Shown here piece by piece: positions 60,924 to 64,000 of a stretch of DNA of 64,000 nt. The notes beneath the pieces are model-generated. The model was not told the DNA's origin. It did not search any database and saw only the letters and a list, made by a program, of their open reading frames with translations. The translations under genes and the position numbers were made by a program. The stretch is from Osedax fenrisi (taxonomy: Eukaryota; Annelida; Polychaeta; Sabellida; Siboglinidae). Each line of letters starts with the position of its first letter. Within the stretch, counting starts at the first letter, position 1. The DNA lies in contig OZ025240.1 in the NCBI GenBank assembly GCA_964019155.1, forward strand, positions 31,406,583-31,470,582, written 5' to 3'.

Positions 60924-62530
60924 CTTTAGTACCTCCCCCTATGTCTGTCTGTCGACAATATTAACCACGAGACACTTAAATAGTACACGTGACACTACCG
61001 CTAGGTGGTGTAATTAGTGCTATATAATGTAGGTACCTCTAATACTTATATAATCTATGATCTAACCTAATCTAAAATCTATAATCTAAGTCTAATATAC
61101 TTAAGTTTTAATTAGTATACCTGTAATATATAGTATAGTAGTAGAAGTAGTAGCAATAGTAGTATCATCGATATAAAGAAAGTGCATATAAAGAAACTTG
61201 CTTTACATCGACGAGTAGTATAAGCCTATAGGCGTCCTACATCTTTGATATAGGTAGCTATGTTAATTAAAGCGGCGCTAAATCCACGCTAAGTCTAAGT
61301 CGGCATTGATAGCGACATCTATCGGAAAGCGAGGTAGTGGCGACATCTAGAACGAGAAGTGGTAGTGACATCTAACGGCAACAACAGATTACATAATTGA
61401 TTCGCTTGATTCCGAGAACCCTGCGGGCGGTATAGGCGCCATCACCTATACAGAGAGGGAGAGAGAGAGAGTAAACCACGTGATGGACTAGTTGACTAAC
61501 TCGTGTTACATAACCATCCGTACGTTGGCCTACTTACTTCCCGTCTCCTACACGCCACCATCAGTGATACGGTACAGCGGTGATATGTGGTACGGTACAC
61601 CAGTAGTACACAGTAGCTTTATTAATAACATGTTTAATAACGCTACCTCCGCTCGTACTATAGTACTGTATATAGTGTTACCCAGTGTTTGCACACGCGC
61701 ACACTGTGTCGCACAGTCGCACACACACTACCGTATGAAGGCGTTCCTTATCGCATACTATGCTATACTTACATAAGTAGACTCTAGTATACTTATATAT
61801 ATATATATATGCCTATATGCATATAATATAGTTAAACATATACTACGTTTACGCACATATGATAATATGAATAGGTGTATTAACATAATAACTAATCACT
61901 GGGTTATATTAGTTACGAATTACTCGTAACCCCCCCCCATCCACCCATAACTTCTCTGTCTACTTCCATGGCAGTATATTTAAAACAAAAGCCGTATTTA
62001 AAAATATTCGCTCGCAAATCCGCATTTACGAATGTGCGCTGATATCTAGAAAGTTCGTTCCATAGAAAACCTCGCCTATCGCATATAGTGCACACTCGAC
62101 CACAGCTTCACACTATCGGCAACACGCCTACTCGACTATTACGTCACGACACCACGTGATAACGGCGTGATCACGTGATATCGATTATATATCGATGTTG
62201 TATAACCCATTAGGTTATCCCGGGCGCTGTCCCTGCGACCCGCCCCGATTCTGGGGACACGCGCGCGTGGTAACGGGGACATGTTCCATGTTCGTACGCA
62301 TGTCCTTGTTCTGATTCTATTAATAGAACACGGAATCACGTGATGTCGGAGCGCAATCCCCTCGACTATAACAATCGTACCCATCGTAACAATCATCATC
62401 ATCATAATAATAATAATAATAGTTATTACTATGGTACATGCGCGGGTGTTTGTGTATTCGTGGAAACTATAGTTTGCATAACACTATAGTGTTCGTAACC
62501 GGTTATATATAAGCGTATACGTTATAGTAT
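60282..62530. other. Intron or intergenic DNA, CpG-containing
   Basis: CTA repeats at 60892-60922, a CTCF-like TACCGCTAGGTGGTG at 60996, GACATCTA-type tandem words at 61310-61375 (GCGACATCTATCGG, GGCGACATCTAGAACG, GTGACATCTAACGG), a fragment of the AAAGAAAGTG MITE family at 61169, and a GAGA run at 61454-61471. No exon supported. Confidence 0.45.
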
Positions 62531-62532
62531 GT

Positions 62533-62538
62533 ATACAG

Positions 62539-62569
<31 letters not shown>

Positions 62570-62946
62570 TGTATACTATACAGTGTATGGTATACAGTGT
62601 ACACTGTACACTGTGCACCGTACCGTATACATATGAACCAATCATACGTGCATTTACATGAATACATGCATCTCCAATATCAAGTATCCATTCGGGACAC
62701 ATTATAATAATATAAATGACCTTAGACATAATTGTGTATAATATAATTAAAATATATATATATATATATTTATATATACAGAATAATATATATATATATA
62801 TTTGTGTTTGGTGTGTGTGTGTGTGTGAGTACGTGTGATATGTAGATAATAACAATATAAATACTGATTCTATATTTAACACGATTAAATATGAAACACG
62901 TTAACATTCGATTTACTAGAATCTTAAGGATATATGTTTATTTCAC

Positions 62947-62984
<38 letters not shown>

Positions 62985-63111
62985 GTATAAACCATGGTAT
63001 ATATATATATGTATACGTATTTCTAGAGAACTTACACACCGATTTACTAAGTGTTATAACACTATGGTATACCATAGTTGTATCGCCCCTCGATTAGTCA
63101 TTCACTCGCCA

Positions 63112-63146
<35 letters not shown>
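62533..63146. repeat. Series of (TA)n tracts and GTATAC/TGTACA palindromes
   Basis: TA tracts at 62539-62566, 62753-62770, 62785-62801, 62948-62982 and 63114-63145. Between them ACTGTATACTATACAGTGTA and TACAGTGTACACTGTACAC form nested self-complementary runs (62567-62612). Confidence 0.8.
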
Positions 63147-63151
<5 letters not shown>

Positions 63152-63623
63152 CGTATTTAACGTGAGTATACTCAGTGTATACACTGTTGCGACATTTATC
63201 TCGATATGGACCTTGGACAAATAACTTAACGTCCGGTTTACTGAGCCGACTTTTTATAGAATGCCTTACTTGTTTATATAAAGTATAAATACATCTGCTT
63301 TTTACATGTGATTTTCCTATTTATATTTAAATACGGTATACGTACAAAGATAGCAAGGTAGCAATTGTATAATACACGGATTCGTACTATAAAGTGCATA
63401 TCAATTACCGCCCGATATTATAATATATAGATATTTTTTAATAAAGTGTATAATATTATACGATATAAACTAGCACGGTATTCCGTGGTTATATAATATA
63501 CGTTAATAAGGAGGTCATGGGCGGGTCTAAATATAGATATTCCTATTGTTACGATTGCAGAGGTAACATTAATCACGACGAATAGCCTTTCGATAGTACC
63601 TACCTATACCTATGTGTATAGTA

Positions 63624-63624
<1 letters not shown>

Positions 63625-63665
<41 letters not shown>
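63625..63665. repeat. (TG)n microsatellite
   Basis: About 38 bases of TG. Confidence 0.95.
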
Positions 63666-63666
<1 letters not shown>

Positions 63667-64000
63667 TATTGCCGAGATCTAATCGCTAGCAGGAGATATA
63701 CTAGCGGTATGTTTACATCGCGACGACCTGTGTCGACACCTATACGTAGTTCACGGCGTTACCGCTAGTCGTAACTCTATATACCTCTAGCGGCGACGCT
63801 GGCGTTAATCCGTGCCAGATTCCACATACATCCTGCACGCACAGTGTCCGCTAATACCGACCTCCCTCCCTCCCTCCCTCCCTCCCTCGCTTCCATTCAT
63901 CGTAGGGAATATCATTATTTCATCAATTATCCATAAGACTGGTTCCATATTGTGACTTACTATATAGTAAACCACTTACATATTATATATATATATGTAT
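63666..64000. other. Window end: CpG-containing DNA with (CCCT)n
   Basis: CTAGCGGTATG and CTCTAGCGGCGACGC words, then a (CTCC)n run at 63861-63888. No exon supported. Confidence 0.5.

Overview
This is eukaryotic, almost certainly animal, nuclear DNA. The coding sequence is split into many short exons with GT..AG introns, and the sequence is full of transposon remnants and AT/CA microsatellites. I see no bacterial or organellar genes. The species cannot be named from the window. An intron-rich NEMF gene, a lachesin-like immunoglobulin protein and CR1-like LINEs fit an invertebrate.

Left part (1-22.5 kb). After a 566-bp palindrome at the left edge come the last two coding exons of a GPI-anchored immunoglobulin cell-surface protein (+ strand, stop at 1677). 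Directly opposite, tail to tail, is the gene for NEMF/Rqc2 (caliban in flies), the ribosome quality-control factor. It runs on the minus strand from a start at 22429 to a stop at 1930. I placed 30 coding exons whose phases join consistently, giving about 1,055 residues; one microexon near 12.2-12.7 kb is missing. Its introns hold a Tc1/mariner-type element with a nested LINE, several MITEs, a 17-bp TGAGTCA minisatellite, and a hAT element with a perfect 8-bp target duplication enclosing a dead retrotransposon.

Middle (22.5-39 kb). No conserved gene is seen. This is a transposon and satellite zone: a MITE family ending GGGGGTATCC, a TTAA-flanked hairpin MITE, a 4.3-kb array of about 135 copies of a 32-bp repeat in two variants, two pogo-like MITEs counting the one in NEMF, a decayed minus-strand CR1-like LINE, and three elements sharing TAGGGGAA termini. 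Each of those three carries its own internal motif array.

Right part (39-64 kb). A C-rich unique stretch leads into one exon with a strong signal peptide (39204-39303, + strand). Everything after it looks like a very long intron or intergenic DNA. It is richer in CG dinucleotides than the left part, dense in microsatellites, and sprinkled with CACGTG and TTACGTAA palindromes and with CTCF-like CGCTAGGTGGCG sites. No further exon could be supported there.

The most unusual observations are the 5' splice sites of the NEMF gene, where about 20 of 29 donors have a pyrimidine at +3 (GTTAGT is the commonest), the TAGGGGAA element family with no visible target duplication, and the two-state 32-bp satellite.
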